64,000 bases of DNA from Thermoplasmataceae archaeon (GCA_038729425.1 JAVYSB010000005.1:1-64000), one strand, 5' to 3'. Numbered from the stretch's first letter, positions 1 through 10,831 are shown. Notes: generated by a model from the sequence alone, not told the origin. Program-made: numbers and translations.

Positions 1-860
1 TGAATCGATGGTGGTGATACAAAAAAAGCGCGGATTTCATCAACGTTCTCTATCTCCAACCCTCTCTCCTTCAACACTGCATGGATTGTGCCAAATTTTT
101 TAATGAGATTTAGAGCCGTTTTGGCTCCTACCCTTGGTAACCCCTGGTTAAAGTCAGTCCCGATCAGGATTCCTATATCTATCAGCTGTTGAAGTGAGAT
201 ATGGTTCGTTTCCAGAACTTCGCTAAGATCGATATATTCAGGATTCACGTTGACATAAAGATTTCTTCCAGGTACCTTCCGCCTGCCGTACATGGTGAAG
301 TTTCTGAACACGCGCCTGGCACCAAACAGGAGACAGTCATAATCCTGCGAGACGACGCCTGAGACGAGCCCTAGCCTGGACATGACGGACGCTTGCGCCT
401 CTCCCTCCGAGGGGGCATCTATGTATGGGAGCCCCATATATCCTAGGATCTCCCTTGCCTCATCCGTGATCTCTCTTGTGACATAATTGATCCTAGAGGA
501 TAGTGACCTAGCCCTTTCCTCGTCACCAGCCTCTATGGCTGCTTGAAGCTCAAGATAATTCTTTTCCTTTATGAGTCTCCGTTCCTCCAGAGTTCTGTTC
601 TTCAGATGGGATGGCTTGCCGTCAAACACATAAATGGGTCTAATACCCTGTTCCATCATCGTGATGTTACGGTAGAATATCCCAGAGAGGTGTGAGGTAA
701 TTCTTCCGTGGGAATCTTTAAGCGGATTGCCATCATATTCCCTTATTCCGCTGAGGAACTGGTAAATCACGTTGTAGGCGTCTACAGCGACCACGGCACC
801 TGACTGTTCTTTCAGGTTTGTTGTATGTTTCTGCACAATATCAGAGATGTTCACTCCCAT
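1..860 (-). CDS. fen: Flap endonuclease FEN-1, C-terminus cut by window edge
   Basis: Structure-specific 5' nuclease that removes 5' flaps in Okazaki fragment maturation and base-excision repair, normally working with PCNA. About 286 codons are visible from an ATG at 860, starting MGVNISDIV. The XPG N-domain has the metal-binding aspartate in VAVDAYN (about residue 27), and the XPG-I domain has SEGEAQAS and [10 protein letters not shown]. The helix-hairpin-helix region is present ([17 protein letters not shown]). Archaeal FEN-1 is usually about 335-340 residues, so some 50 residues, including the C-terminal PCNA-binding motif, lie outside the window. The RadB gene ends 2 bases before this start on the same strand, suggesting a radB-fen repair operon. 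Confidence 0.95.
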   Translation of the reverse strand, partial: MGVNISDIVQKHTTNLKEQSGAVVAVDAYNVIYQFLSGIREYDGNPLKDSHGRITSHLSGIFYRNITMMEQGIRPIYVFDGKPSHLKNRTLEERRLIKEKNYLELQAAIEAGDEERARSLSSRINYVTREITDEAREILGYMGLPYIDAPSEGEAQASVMSRLGLVSGVVSQDYDCLLFGARRVFRNFTMYGRRKVPGRNLYVNVNPEYIDLSEVLETNHISLQQLIDIGILIGTDFNQGLPRVGAKTALNLIKKFGTIHAVLKERGLEIENVDEIRAFFVSPPSI

Positions 861-861
861 T

Positions 862-1560
862 TTATGCCTCGCAGGTTATTCCATAGCTTACTATTCGGAA
901 ATCAGCGAATACGCCCTCTGCTATTGATCTGTGTTTTATCACCGTGAACCGCCGTTTCCCGTTTCCGATTTTTGTAATTTCGAATATCGCTTTCATTGCG
1001 TGGTTGATAACATACCCACCGAATGGTTGCAACGAACCGCTATCAATATCCTGGTAAACCTGGTTCGTGATCAGCGCGGGTATCTTAAACTTGACCGCAA
1101 TCCGCGAGATATGTGAGAGTTGCTTCTGAAATCCGGCAATCCTTGCTGCGGCATCTGCTGTTTTCTCGAGGCGAAAATACTCTGTGAATGAATCGATGAC
1201 GACCAGGCCGACATTGCCGTATTTCTCAATCAGCCTTTCGCTTCTCATAAGTGCGAGTTCCTGGTCTTCCAGACTGCGGGCCCTGAAGATCATCAGATTT
1301 TCCCTGTACTGATCATTTTCGCCGGAAATCTGGAGAACCCTATCTGGTGATACTCCCTCCGTATCTATGAATATCACACGCTTTCCAAGTTTGGTGCAGG
1401 AAATTGAAAAGAGAAGGGCAAGATTGGTTTTTCCAGAACCCCCCTCGCCATATATCTCTGTTATGACACTATTCTCGATGCCACCTGCAAGGAGTTTGTC
1501 AATGCACCCGACTCCAAGGGGAAGTTTCTGCTGTAGATCACCGATCTCGACCCTGTCCAT
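862..1560 (-). CDS. radB: DNA repair and recombination protein RadB
   Basis: Short RecA/RadA paralogue consisting of the ATPase core only, thought to assist RadA in archaeal homologous recombination. Walker A is GEGGSGKT at residues 38-45 and Walker B is LVVID near 119-123. The 232-residue length fits the family, which lacks the N-terminal helix-hairpin-helix domain of RadA. I chose the ATG at 1560 (MDRVEIGD) over an upstream in-frame TTG at 1581: a TATA-like stretch near 1583-1592 lies about 26 bases before the ATG, as expected for a leaderless transcript. FEN-1 follows 2 bases downstream. Confidence 0.93.
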   Translation of the reverse strand: MDRVEIGDLQQKLPLGVGCIDKLLAGGIENSVITEIYGEGGSGKTNLALLFSISCTKLGKRVIFIDTEGVSPDRVLQISGENDQYRENLMIFRARSLEDQELALMRSERLIEKYGNVGLVVIDSFTEYFRLEKTADAAARIAGFQKQLSHISRIAVKFKIPALITNQVYQDIDSGSLQPFGGYVINHAMKAIFEITKIGNGKRRFTVIKHRSIAEGVFADFRIVSYGITCEA

Positions 1561-1604
1561 CGTGTTGACATGTGTAAACAATATAAAAAGAAAATCTAGA
1601 TATT

Positions 1605-2261
1605 TTAGAGCCGGCGAACGGCACTGACTACATCCCTGAGATCAGCGGATTTAACCTGGGTATCAGCATAACCGGAGAGATCCTCGTGTCTTGGGTTAAA
1701 GGCTATGGAATACCCGGCCTCCCGAAACATAGACCGGTCATCGAGTGAGTCACCGATGCAGACGGTCCTTTCCCTTGGAACGGAGTACTTTTTCCGCAGT
1801 TCTCTTACGTTGAGGTCCTTCCGCTTGAAATCAACCTCAATCTTTCCGTCTGGTACGAGGAAGCCATTTTTGTCCGTAAAAATGTGGTTGGAATTTACAT
1901 GATCGAACTTCACATTTGACTGAACAATATCCGCCAACCAGGATATGCCACCGGACACTATGGCAACCTTCTTACCCTCTGACTTAAGGCTGCTTATGGC
2001 CTGTACCATTCCTCCGGTCATTGGTATCTCCATAAGGATCGAGATCACTTCTTCCTTAGATACCCTGCCTCTCTTTTCAATCCACAGCTTAACATCTCCT
2101 TTGAGGAAATCCGCATAGGTAATTTTTCCATCCTCAAATCTCTGCCTCAGATTGCTGTTATCCACGGAGAATCTCCTGTGCACATAGTTCCAGCTGCTTG
2201 AATCAAGAGTCAGGACGCCGTCCATATCGAAGACAAACAGATCAAAATCAGAGAGAGCCAT
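1605..2261 (-). CDS. HAD-superfamily phosphatase, phosphoserine phosphatase-like
   Basis: Soluble 218-residue haloacid dehalogenase-fold hydrolase. Motif I is DMDGVLT with the nucleophile aspartate at residue 12 and the acid/base aspartate at 14. Motif II is the serine of VSGG near 103. A lysine in FKRKD near 146-148 supplies motif III, and motif IV is GDSLDD at 170-175. The cap inserted after motif I is the small helical type of the SerB group (HAD-IB), so a phosphoserine phosphatase or small sugar/amino-acid phosphatase is likely, but substrate cannot be told from sequence. It lies upstream of radB on the same strand with a 44-base gap. Confidence 0.85.
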   Translation of the reverse strand: MALSDFDLFVFDMDGVLTLDSSSWNYVHRRFSVDNSNLRQRFEDGKITYADFLKGDVKLWIEKRGRVSKEEVISILMEIPMTGGMVQAISSLKSEGKKVAIVSGGISWLADIVQSNVKFDHVNSNHIFTDKNGFLVPDGKIEVDFKRKDLNVRELRKKYSVPRERTVCIGDSLDDRSMFREAGYSIAFNPRHEDLSGYADTQVKSADLRDVVSAVRRL

Positions 2262-2365
2262 TTTTCCAGTTCACGCCTTCATTTAGCAAATAAGTTGCTG
2301 ATCTTAAGCCACCACAAAATACCACTACCATTTCTGCGCGGTTATATGAAACATTGAATATTTGT

Positions 2366-3823
2366 TCAATAGGAACGCGCAAAATTGACAATGTGCCGTG
2401 CCTCCTTACCACAATATATGCACTTTTTGCCCTGGACATCGCCCTGCGCATCCAGCGGCATATTGGTAGCTTTTGCACCTGTTTCATCCTTTATCTTCGC
2501 CTCGCACTCAGCCGATCCACACCATGGGGATTGGACAAAACCACCTTTTCCGCCAATGATCGTTTTTAATTCGGCATAATCATCTGTTTTAGTGATGTGA
2601 GACTTAAGGTACTCCAGAGCTCTCCTGTAAAGGTTGTTATGAATGCTGTCCATTAGTTCTGACACCCTGTTTCCGGCATTAGCAATCGGGATTATAGACT
2701 TCTCTGAAGTATCTCTTCTCACAACTGTCAGGCTTTCTCCTTTCTGTTCCCTTGCCCCTATTTCAATTCTCAATGGCACTCCCTTAAGTTCGTATTCGTT
2801 ATACTTCCAGCCAGGGGAGTATTCGTCTGAGTCATCGAGATAAATCCTGAATTTATCTGAGAGGGAGTCCCTTACCTTCATGCAGTAATCTAGCACAGCT
2901 TCTCGATTCTGGCGACTGTAAATTGGCACAATGACTACCTGAATTCTAGACAATTTTGGTGGCATCACGAGACCCTTATCATCACCATGGAGTAGGACAA
3001 TAACACCGAGTTCTCTAGTCGTGATAGCGTATGTATTCTGGAATGGATAGCTGTATTCCTCGTTCCTGTTCAGGAACTTAATGTCGAATGCACGGGCGAA
3101 GTTCTGACCATCCTGGTGATGATCCGGACCCTGTATCGCCTTTCCGTCCGGCATAAGATGCTCAATACTGTAGCTTGCCTGTCCCCCGGCAAATTTCTCT
3201 GTATCTGTTTTTCTTCCCACGATACCTGGAATGGCAAGATAGTCCCTGAGCACTTCACTGTAAATTCCAAGGATTCTGTCTCTTTCAGCAATTGCTTCTT
3301 CCTCTGTAGCAAAGACACTGTGCCCCTCGTTCCACAGGAATTCCCTGTTTCTGAGAAGAGGCGTGGGATGCTTAAACTCCCAGCGAATGACGGAGTTCCA
3401 CTGATTTTGCCTTATGGGAAGGTCTCTCCATGACCTCACCCACTTTGAATAGCTCTCGTACATTATGGCCTCTGAGGTTGGTCTTATTGCCAGCCTTTCC
3501 TCCAACTGAGATTTTCCCCCCTGAGTGACCCAGGCAACTTCTGCGGAAAAGCCCTCTATGTGTTCTTTCTCCCTGTCCAGCAATTTCTCGGGAATGAGCA
3601 TAGGAAAATACACGTTCTGAACCCCGTCGGCTCTAAGCCTCTCATCTACGGCCCGCTTTATGGCTTCCCACGCAAAATAAGCATCCGGCCGGAAAACGAT
3701 CATTCCAGATACAGAACTGTAATCAACAAATTCCGATTTTGTTATGACCTGTGTATACCACTCTGAAAAATTCTCAGACTTCTTCACAGTTATACTCTTC
3801 TCGTCAGAATTCGCAGCATCCAA
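2366..3823 (-). CDS. proS: Prolyl-tRNA synthetase, archaeal/eukaryotic type
   Basis: Charges tRNA-Pro with proline. The 485-residue length and layout fit the archaeal/eukaryotic class IIa ProRS: catalytic core with motif 2 in the HPTPLLRNREFLWNEGHS region, motif 3 around GDDKGLVMPPK, an anticodon-binding domain starting near VVIVPIYS, and a C-terminal zinc-binding domain with cysteines in CGSAEC and CIYCG. The bacterial editing insertion is absent. The protein ends in a tyrosine (FARSY), typical of this type, whose C-terminal carboxylate points to the active site. It is followed at about 100 bases by the HAD phosphatase gene. Confidence 0.97.
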   Translation of the reverse strand: MDAANSDEKSITVKKSENFSEWYTQVITKSEFVDYSSVSGMIVFRPDAYFAWEAIKRAVDERLRADGVQNVYFPMLIPEKLLDREKEHIEGFSAEVAWVTQGGKSQLEERLAIRPTSEAIMYESYSKWVRSWRDLPIRQNQWNSVIRWEFKHPTPLLRNREFLWNEGHSVFATEEEAIAERDRILGIYSEVLRDYLAIPGIVGRKTDTEKFAGGQASYSIEHLMPDGKAIQGPDHHQDGQNFARAFDIKFLNRNEEYSYPFQNTYAITTRELGVIVLLHGDDKGLVMPPKLSRIQVVIVPIYSRQNREAVLDYCMKVRDSLSDKFRIYLDDSDEYSPGWKYNEYELKGVPLRIEIGAREQKGESLTVVRRDTSEKSIIPIANAGNRVSELMDSIHNNLYRRALEYLKSHITKTDDYAELKTIIGGKGGFVQSPWCGSAECEAKIKDETGAKATNMPLDAQGDVQGKKCIYCGKEARHIVNFARSY

Positions 3824-4065
3824 TGTTTTTACCTTGCAGTCAATTGCCAGGTTAAATTTAGATATTACGATATTCCCGATGCATTACCCCGGATGGATCT
3901 GATAATTGCTATTTTCTCAAGGCGGTGCTTCTATAATCCCAATCATATGGGCTGCCAGCTGAAGCATACCTGATCCCAAAGTTTTTCCATGCAGCATTTA
4001 AAGCTTCGTTACTGATGCCATAACTCCCTGCTCAAAGAAAATATACATGTAAACGATATATTGCC

Positions 4066-5265
4066 ATGGCTAAGTCTACTGTCGCAAACGGTGATGAGGG
4101 GTTCATAGTTGACATTGCAAAGAGACTAATACCAATTCAGGCAATCTCTCCTGAATCCGGGGGAAAAGGGGAGTCACTCAGGGCTGATGAGATATGTACA
4201 ATGCTTGATGAGATGGGTTATCATGATTACAAGAGATATGATGTGCAGGATGGACACGATGTCAAAAGATCAAGCGTTATACTGAAAGTTGGGAATAAAG
4301 CAAAAACGCTTTGGTTGATATCGCACATCGATACGGTTCCTGATGGGGACCGGGCACTGTGGTCTCATGATCCATTTAAGGCTACGATGGACGGTGACAG
4401 GATTTATGGAAGAGGCACTTCAGATGATGGACAGGCAGTATTCCTATCTTTCCTACTTCTTAAACATCTGAGAGCGAATGACCTTAAGTATAATTTGGGA
4501 CTTGCATTCGCAGCAGACGAGGAAATGGGGAGCAAATACGGCATACAGCACCTTATTGACCAGGACATTTTCAGGAAAGACGACCTCCTGATGGTTCCCG
4601 ACGCTGGTGCTAAGGATGGACTGGACATTGAAATAGCTGAAAAGAGCATACTCTGGATTAAATTCAAAGTCCAGGGAAAACAGTATCATGCCAGCATGCC
4701 AGCTCAAGCGATCAACGCGAACAGAGAGGGCATGAAGTTCATGCTTGAACTTGATGAATTTCTACACAATAATTACAGTAAGCAGAACCCCCTTTTTTCG
4801 CCCAGTTATTCTACCTTTGAACCAACAAAGAGAGAAAAAAACGTGGACAACATCAACACCATACCGGGAACTGAAATAATGTACCTTGATTGCAGGATAC
4901 TTCCAGAATTCGACATAGACCATGTCATTGACAATATAGACAGGATTATCAGGGAATTTGAAAAAAAGAGCCCTGCAAAAATTACTTACTCATTCTCCCA
5001 GAAAGAGCAAGCCCCTGTTCCTACAAGTGAGAATGCCGAGGTAGTCCAGAAACTTAAGGCCGCAATTGCTGCAACCAGAAATGGAACCCCAAGAATAGTT
5101 GGAATTGGCGGAGGAACATGCGCAGCTTTCTTCAGAAAAATTGGGATACCGGCTGTGGTCTGGTCAACTACCATTGACGAAGTGGCACATCAGGCTGACG
5201 AATATTGCTTGATCAGCAACATAAAGAGGGACAGAGAAACCCTTGAGGTAATGCTCTATCAATAA
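4066..5265 (+). CDS. M20-family metallopeptidase (ArgE/DapE/dipeptidase-like)
   Basis: Predicted cytoplasmic di-zinc amidohydrolase of 399 residues. Expected ligands and catalytic residues are visible: SHIDTVP (His 87, catalytic Asp 89), GRGTSDDGQ (bridging Asp about 120), AADEEMGS (catalytic and ligand Glu 152/153), an Asp in VPDAGAKDG, and the final His in EVAHQADE near the C-terminus. Family members are called acetylornithine deacetylase, succinyl-diaminopimelate desuccinylase or dipeptidase; I cannot choose, although peptide or acyl-amino-acid cleavage is safe. A TATA-like AAAATATAC at 4038-4046 about 25 bases before the ATG suggests a leaderless message. It converges on nadM. Confidence 0.88.
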   Translation: MAKSTVANGDEGFIVDIAKRLIPIQAISPESGGKGESLRADEICTMLDEMGYHDYKRYDVQDGHDVKRSSVILKVGNKAKTLWLISHIDTVPDGDRALWSHDPFKATMDGDRIYGRGTSDDGQAVFLSFLLLKHLRANDLKYNLGLAFAADEEMGSKYGIQHLIDQDIFRKDDLLMVPDAGAKDGLDIEIAEKSILWIKFKVQGKQYHASMPAQAINANREGMKFMLELDEFLHNNYSKQNPLFSPSYSTFEPTKREKNVDNINTIPGTEIMYLDCRILPEFDIDHVIDNIDRIIREFEKKSPAKITYSFSQKEQAPVPTSENAEVVQKLKAAIAATRNGTPRIVGIGGGTCAAFFRKIGIPAVVWSTTIDEVAHQADEYCLISNIKRDRETLEVMLYQ

Positions 5266-5278
5266 AAATAAATGAAGT

Positions 5279-6124
<846 letters not shown>

Positions 6125-6499
6125 TTATTGCTGCATTGCTGCTATGACATCTATCTCAACAAGTACTTTATCCGTTACGAAGCCACAAACTATGGTAGTT
6201 CGAGCCGGTGGCGACTTCTTGAACGTTTTTCCAAAAAGATTATTCATATCTCTGAAATATTTAGCTTCGGAGATATACACTGTAGTTTTCACTGTATTCT
6301 CCAGGGAAGCCCCCGCTTCCTTCAGAATCTTTTCTATCTTGTCCATGGCACTTCTGAACTGTTCCACAAAATCTGTTTCTCTGTCCGGAGCATTGCCCGT
6401 TTGACCCGAAACGAAGATAAACCCACCAGAAATCACGGCATGTGAATAGGGGCCACCCTTAGGAAGATCCGGGAGATCTATAGCTTTTGTTTTTAACAT
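6125..6499 (-). CDS. ridA: RidA family reactive enamine/imine deaminase
   Basis: RidA (YjgF/UK114) proteins hydrolyse reactive enamine/imine intermediates released by PLP enzymes such as threonine dehydratase. The 124-residue chain has the family landmarks: GPYSHA near the N-terminus, FVSGQTG, the substrate-binding arginine in PPARTTIVC and the glutamate in VEIDVIA. A strong TTTTTATAAAT box centred about 26 bases before the ATG suggests a leaderless transcript. It is divergent from the glcD-like gene. Some family members have other roles, so the biochemical call is by family. Confidence 0.92.
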   Translation of the reverse strand: MLKTKAIDLPDLPKGGPYSHAVISGGFIFVSGQTGNAPDRETDFVEQFRSAMDKIEKILKEAGASLENTVKTTVYISEAKYFRDMNNLFGKTFKKSPPARTTIVCGFVTDKVLVEIDVIAAMQQ

Positions 6500-6648
6500 A
6501 AATAAATAGTGGATAGATTTATAAAAACGTATAGCCGTAAAATACTAAATGCAGTCACTTTATGTTTCGAAACCACCCATTTCTTTTCACGCGTGCATAA
6601 TGCGTACTGATACATATTTAATCCCCACAGAATTTACATGTGTTCATT

Positions 6649-8040
6649 ATGAAGCTGGTGGAAGAACTTGAGAAAGCTTGTGGTAAAGACGTGCTGACCA
6701 AGAAAGAGGAGCTTTTGCCTTACATGAGGGACGCCTCATATTTCGAAGGTAAACTTCCGGATGCCGTTGTTCTGGCGACCAGTGCTGAAGAAATTTCCAA
6801 GGTTATGAAGATATGCAATGAGCACAAGTCCCATGTAACAATAAGGGGCGGCGGGTCCTCGCTGACCGGTTCATCAGTGCCGGATGGAGGCGGCATTGTA
6901 ATAAGTGTCGCCAGAATGAATCGTATCCTTGAGATCAGGCCATCTGACAATGTTGTGGTTGCAGAATCTGGAGTGAGACTGGACGAGCTTAACGACCGGC
7001 TGAGCAGTATTGGATTCTTCTATCCACCGGATCCGGCCAGTTCCATTTCCGCAACCGTTGGAGGTACAATATGTACAAATGCTGGGGGGCTGAGAGCTGC
7101 TACCTATGGCACGACGAAGGAGTGGGTACTTGGGCTTCAGGTAGTTCTCCCTACAGGGGAGATCATAGAAACCGGAGGATACACTCTCAAAAGGAGCAAG
7201 GGCTATGACCTTACTGGCCTGATGATTGGCAGCGAGGGGACTCTTGGCGTCATAACGAAGGCTATCCTGAAGATCTGGCCCCTGCCGGAGGAGACAGGGA
7301 GAATACTAGCGTACTTCAGGGACATAAGGGCAGCTGGCCGCGCTATTTCTGAACTGAAGTCAAGGGGCATTATCCCTTATGTTGCAGAATTCATGGACAG
7401 AATGTCAATGGATTCTATCACCAGGGCAAAGGGGATGAAGTTTCCAGAAGAGGCAAAGTATCTACTTCTAGTAGATGTTGCTTCAAGCTCAGAATCCATG
7501 GATCGCGTTCTTGATCGGGCAGCTGCTATAATAGGAGAGAGCATGCCGGTCTACATGATCACCACAAGAGATAAGATCGAGATGCAGAAAATGTATGAAG
7601 CACGCAAAGGGCTGTATTCATCCTCTTTGAGCCAACGCGATTCTCCAGAGCAAAGCGTAGTGATTGGCGACGTCGTTGTGCCCGTTTCTCAGCTACCAGA
7701 CGCTTTGGATGAGTTCAGGGAGGCCGCGGACGACCACGGGCTTAAGGTTGTGTTCTTCGGTCACATTGGTGATGGAAATGTGCATGCAAATATATTCGCT
7801 GACATGGGACGCGAGGAGATCCGAAAACGTGTTGACGCTTTTCAGATGTCCCTGGGAAGAATTGCGTTGAATCACGGTGGATCGGTATCTGCGGAACATG
7901 GAATAGGCATCGAGAAGAAAGAACTGCTGAAGATGGAACTCGGTGCCAGGGACTCGGAATTTAGCATAACGCTCATGAGGAGGATGCGTGAAGTCTTCGA
8001 TCCCAATAACATATTGAACCGGGGGAAAATTTTTGACTGA
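6649..8040 (+). CDS. glcD: FAD-linked 2-hydroxyacid dehydrogenase, GlcD/D-lactate dehydrogenase family
   Basis: Flavoprotein subunit that oxidises glycolate or D-lactate. The PCMH-type FAD domain shows IRGGGSSLTGSSVP and a TNAGG stretch. The C-terminal FAD-oxidase domain carries GHIGDGNVHANI and SAEHGIGIEKK, typical of GlcD and archaeal D-lactate dehydrogenases. I take the ATG at 6649; a GTG at 6640 is possible, since the box TACATATTTAA (about 6611-6621) fits either. The stop overlaps the next gene, which encodes the iron-sulfur subunit, so the two are translationally coupled and very probably form one complex feeding electrons to the membrane. Confidence 0.92.
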   Translation: MKLVEELEKACGKDVLTKKEELLPYMRDASYFEGKLPDAVVLATSAEEISKVMKICNEHKSHVTIRGGGSSLTGSSVPDGGGIVISVARMNRILEIRPSDNVVVAESGVRLDELNDRLSSIGFFYPPDPASSISATVGGTICTNAGGLRAATYGTTKEWVLGLQVVLPTGEIIETGGYTLKRSKGYDLTGLMIGSEGTLGVITKAILKIWPLPEETGRILAYFRDIRAAGRAISELKSRGIIPYVAEFMDRMSMDSITRAKGMKFPEEAKYLLLVDVASSSESMDRVLDRAAAIIGESMPVYMITTRDKIEMQKMYEARKGLYSSSLSQRDSPEQSVVIGDVVVPVSQLPDALDEFREAADDHGLKVVFFGHIGDGNVHANIFADMGREEIRKRVDAFQMSLGRIALNHGGSVSAEHGIGIEKKELLKMELGARDSEFSITLMRRMREVFDPNNILNRGKIFD

Positions 8041-9271
8041 CTTCGATCAACTCGTTGCAGAAATGAATGCGGAGGTGCAGAAATGTGTCAATTGTGGTTT
8101 CTGCGAGAGCGTATGCCCGACCCTCCCATCGTCAGGCTTCAATGCTATTATCGGCGCAAGAGGCAGAGTCGATCTTGGTAAGGCTTTTGTGGATGACGTG
8201 AAGAGGAACGGAAGGAGCGAACTGGATATGTCCGAATCATTCTATTCATGCCTGGACTGCTTCGCCTGCTTGCAAGTTTGCCCTGCGGGCGTTAATGCTG
8301 GTATAGTGAGTGAGATCGGCAGGGAGATTGTTGCTGGCTCTGGAGAATTCACCGGTAGCAAGGAGAACAATTTCGCGAAAATGGTTGTTGAAGCTACTAT
8401 GAGGTATGGAAATCCCCTTGGAGTAAGGGAAAAGTGTTCTGACTGGGCTGATGGTCTTGAGTTCAACCACAATTCTGATACCCTGCTTTACACCGGCAAT
8501 ATGTATCAGCTCATGGCATTCAGTGAGTCACTCAGTAGGATGCAGAGATACATGGGTTCACTGGCAGAACTTCTGGCAGGCGTTGTTGCAAATCACACCA
8601 CACTGATAAAAATTACAGGATCTATGGCAAATCGTGAAACACAGTATCGTGTCAATGGTTTCCTTAAAAGCATATACAAGCTATTGCGAATGGCTGGCGT
8701 AGATTTCAATTATCTTGGGAAAGAAGAGCCTTATCCTGGTACATTCATATACGATCTGGGTTATAAGGAAAAGTTTCTGGAATATGGAAAGCGGGTAATC
8801 GAACTCTTCAGGAATCATGGGGTCAGAACCATTATTACTGTTGATCCGCACACATATGATATATTGAATAATCAGTACAGGGAAAACTTCAAGGATTTTG
8901 ATTTCGAAGTCGTTCATTACCTTGATTACCTTAATGATCTTAGGTTTTCGCATAATCGCGGTACCGTTACCTTACATGAACCTTGTCATTTTGTACTGAG
9001 GAATAATACTTATTCGAAGCCAACCGAAATCCTCCGGAGAGTTGCAGACGTGATTTATCCCGAAAGAAGCGGAAAGCATACTTTGTGCTGTGGTGGCCCT
9101 GCAGAACTCATGTTTGGTAATCTAACAAAGAATATTTCTGAAAAGAGGTTTGATCAGCTTAAAGCCGCTGGGGCAGATAATATTGTTACTGCGTGTCCAA
9201 TCTGTTATGTCAACCTCAACAAAGATGGAAGCATCACCGATCTGTCTCAGTACCTGCTGGAAAGTTTATGA
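8033..9271 (+). CDS. glcF: Iron-sulfur subunit of 2-hydroxyacid dehydrogenase, GlcF-like
   Basis: Partner of the preceding flavoprotein. It starts at TTG 8033, overlapping the glcD stop, with a G-rich Shine-Dalgarno run (GGGGGA) about 6 bases upstream. Two 4Fe-4S motifs are complete: Cys 18/21/24/28 and Cys 73/76/79/83. A C-terminal cysteine-rich CCG domain is present (HEPCHF, LCCGGPAE, final CPICY). The first of the two CCG units usual in GlcF/HdrD relatives is degenerate: the positions that normally hold cysteines read YTGN and EEPYPG. It probably relays electrons from the flavin to quinone or another carrier. Confidence 0.9.
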   Translation: MTDFDQLVAEMNAEVQKCVNCGFCESVCPTLPSSGFNAIIGARGRVDLGKAFVDDVKRNGRSELDMSESFYSCLDCFACLQVCPAGVNAGIVSEIGREIVAGSGEFTGSKENNFAKMVVEATMRYGNPLGVREKCSDWADGLEFNHNSDTLLYTGNMYQLMAFSESLSRMQRYMGSLAELLAGVVANHTTLIKITGSMANRETQYRVNGFLKSIYKLLRMAGVDFNYLGKEEPYPGTFIYDLGYKEKFLEYGKRVIELFRNHGVRTIITVDPHTYDILNNQYRENFKDFDFEVVHYLDYLNDLRFSHNRGTVTLHEPCHFVLRNNTYSKPTEILRRVADVIYPERSGKHTLCCGGPAELMFGNLTKNISEKRFDQLKAAGADNIVTACPICYVNLNKDGSITDLSQYLLESL

Positions 9272-9330
9272 AAATGATAATATTCTGGTAATGCTTTTTA
9301 TTTAATAGTCCAATTACTGCATGATTTAAG

Positions 9331-10590
9331 ATGACCCAAAAGGAGACGATTGCGGAAGCATTCTTGACACCAGAACAAAAATCCTCTTACAGATGGGTAA
9401 TGGCTACGATTTCCGGCATTGTCATGACTACCAGTTTCATATCGCTGTCTGCTTTCAGCATTGTAGCTCCGTCAATTGCTCAGAGCATGAGTGTCAACAG
9501 CAACACTCTCACTGTTTACGGTGTAGACGCATTTTCCATTGGCCTTTTCATTGCATTCTTCATCGGTCACGGTGGAATCTTTGACACCAGAATAGGCACT
9601 GGGGTAATAGTTGCCCAGGTTTGCTTGATAGTTCCTGAGTTCCTGATCCCATCCTCTGTCAACATATATATGATAACTGCGCTGCGGTTTTTCCAGGGCT
9701 TCATGATCATGATGCTCGCCCTGTTCTCCATTCAGCTTTCAGGGTGGTTCAGATCGTCTGAACGTGGTAGGTCCCTTTCGTTTACCCTAGGTGCTATAAC
9801 ATTGGGAAGTGCCGCTGGCGGCATACTTTCAGGTGTGTTCAGTTCCATGAGCTGGCAGATAACATACTATATCACGGGTGTGGTGATGATCGCCGGTGCC
9901 GCAGTATATTTTTCTCTTGCAAGGTCTTCAAAGTCACAGTTAGACCTCATAAAGAAGGCTAAATCAGTAAAACATCAAGGTGCGTGGAAGAATCCCATGA
10001 CATGGATCATGGGAATTATACAGGTTCCTGTAACATGGGTACTTTTCAGCCTTGGCGGGTATATGTCAACATTTTCAGAGCACCTCGGGTACACAACTTC
10101 TCAAGCAACGGAGATCGTGATAATCTGGGGACTAGTGGGATTCGCAGCCGCTTTTGCAGGCGGAATTTTAGGTGATCGATGGGCAGGACTTGGGAATTCA
10201 AACAGACAGATTTTCAATTCAAGGTTGAGAATAATGACGATTGCAGATATGTTCATGGGAGCGGGTGCGCTTCTCATGGTAACTGTTGGAGGAATTTCCT
10301 TCTACTGGTTGGTTCTTGCAGTTTCCTTTAGCGCATTACTTATGATGTTCCCGCCAAATTATTGGGCTTCAGCTGGGAATGTGTTCCCTGTTGCCATATT
10401 AGGATCTGGCGCATTCGGTATGGGACTTATTTCTAATTCTGCTGACGCAATAGGACCTCTGGTATCATCATTCCTGGTTCCGGATTTTGGATGGAGCGGA
10501 GTATTTGCCTTAATGTTCATCATATCACTTTTCGGCGTGCTACTGAATCTGGTTATATCCAGAGCGAGATTTGACATTGCACCGGATTAA
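9331..10590 (+). CDS. Major facilitator superfamily transporter, possibly for a carboxylate
   Basis: 419-residue polytopic membrane protein with about 12 hydrophobic segments and the MFS two-half layout. A motif-A-like loop (SERGRS) follows the fourth helix region, and a related GDRWAG loop lies in the second half. Substrate is unknown. Its place directly after the glcD-glcF pair suggests uptake of a hydroxy- or monocarboxylic acid such as lactate or glycolate; that is inference. It has its own box (TTTTTATTTAA, about 9295-9305) about 30 bases before the ATG, so it can be transcribed separately. Confidence 0.88.
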   Translation: MTQKETIAEAFLTPEQKSSYRWVMATISGIVMTTSFISLSAFSIVAPSIAQSMSVNSNTLTVYGVDAFSIGLFIAFFIGHGGIFDTRIGTGVIVAQVCLIVPEFLIPSSVNIYMITALRFFQGFMIMMLALFSIQLSGWFRSSERGRSLSFTLGAITLGSAAGGILSGVFSSMSWQITYYITGVVMIAGAAVYFSLARSSKSQLDLIKKAKSVKHQGAWKNPMTWIMGIIQVPVTWVLFSLGGYMSTFSEHLGYTTSQATEIVIIWGLVGFAAAFAGGILGDRWAGLGNSNRQIFNSRLRIMTIADMFMGAGALLMVTVGGISFYWLVLAVSFSALLMMFPPNYWASAGNVFPVAILGSGAFGMGLISNSADAIGPLVSSFLVPDFGWSGVFALMFIISLFGVLLNLVISRARFDIAPD

Positions 10591-10831
10591 TTCCTCTTCG
10601 TGAATAACATTCTTCATTTTTTTGGGCCTTTCGTAAGAGCTGTGGGATGTTTCAACTGCTGATGCTGAAAAGGCTGGTATTTACTACCAGCGTTACACCG
10701 TTCCACAACGGCTACATGGGAGATATGATTCTTGGATCACATTCAAGTTATAATCTTGCCAGAACCTGAAAAATCTGTAAAAAACCGATTCAAGGGAAAA
10801 ATATAAATTACTCCAAAGCTATATTTATAAA
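10591..10831. other. Intergenic region with uspA promoter
   Basis: Mostly non-coding. A 36-codon reading frame from an ATG at 10662 to 10769 is present but matches nothing I recognise and has no visible ribosome binding site. The right end holds the TATA-like AAAATATAAAT (10797-10807), about 28 bases before the universal stress protein start. Confidence 0.5.

Noticed and set aside
2248-2487. 79-codon minus-strand frame between the HAD gene and proS
   Set aside because: It overlaps the conserved C-terminal zinc domain of ProRS in another frame and has no promoter or family signal.
3909-4031. Minus-strand open stretch reading NAAWKNFGIRYASAGSPYD
   Set aside because: It looks protein-like but has no start codon after the preceding stop, and 41 codons are too few to assign. 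Perhaps an old gene tail; kept out of the feature list.
10662-10769. 36-codon ORF between the MFS and uspA genes
   Set aside because: No ribosome site, no promoter at proper distance and no recognisable similarity; chance ORFs of this size are common.
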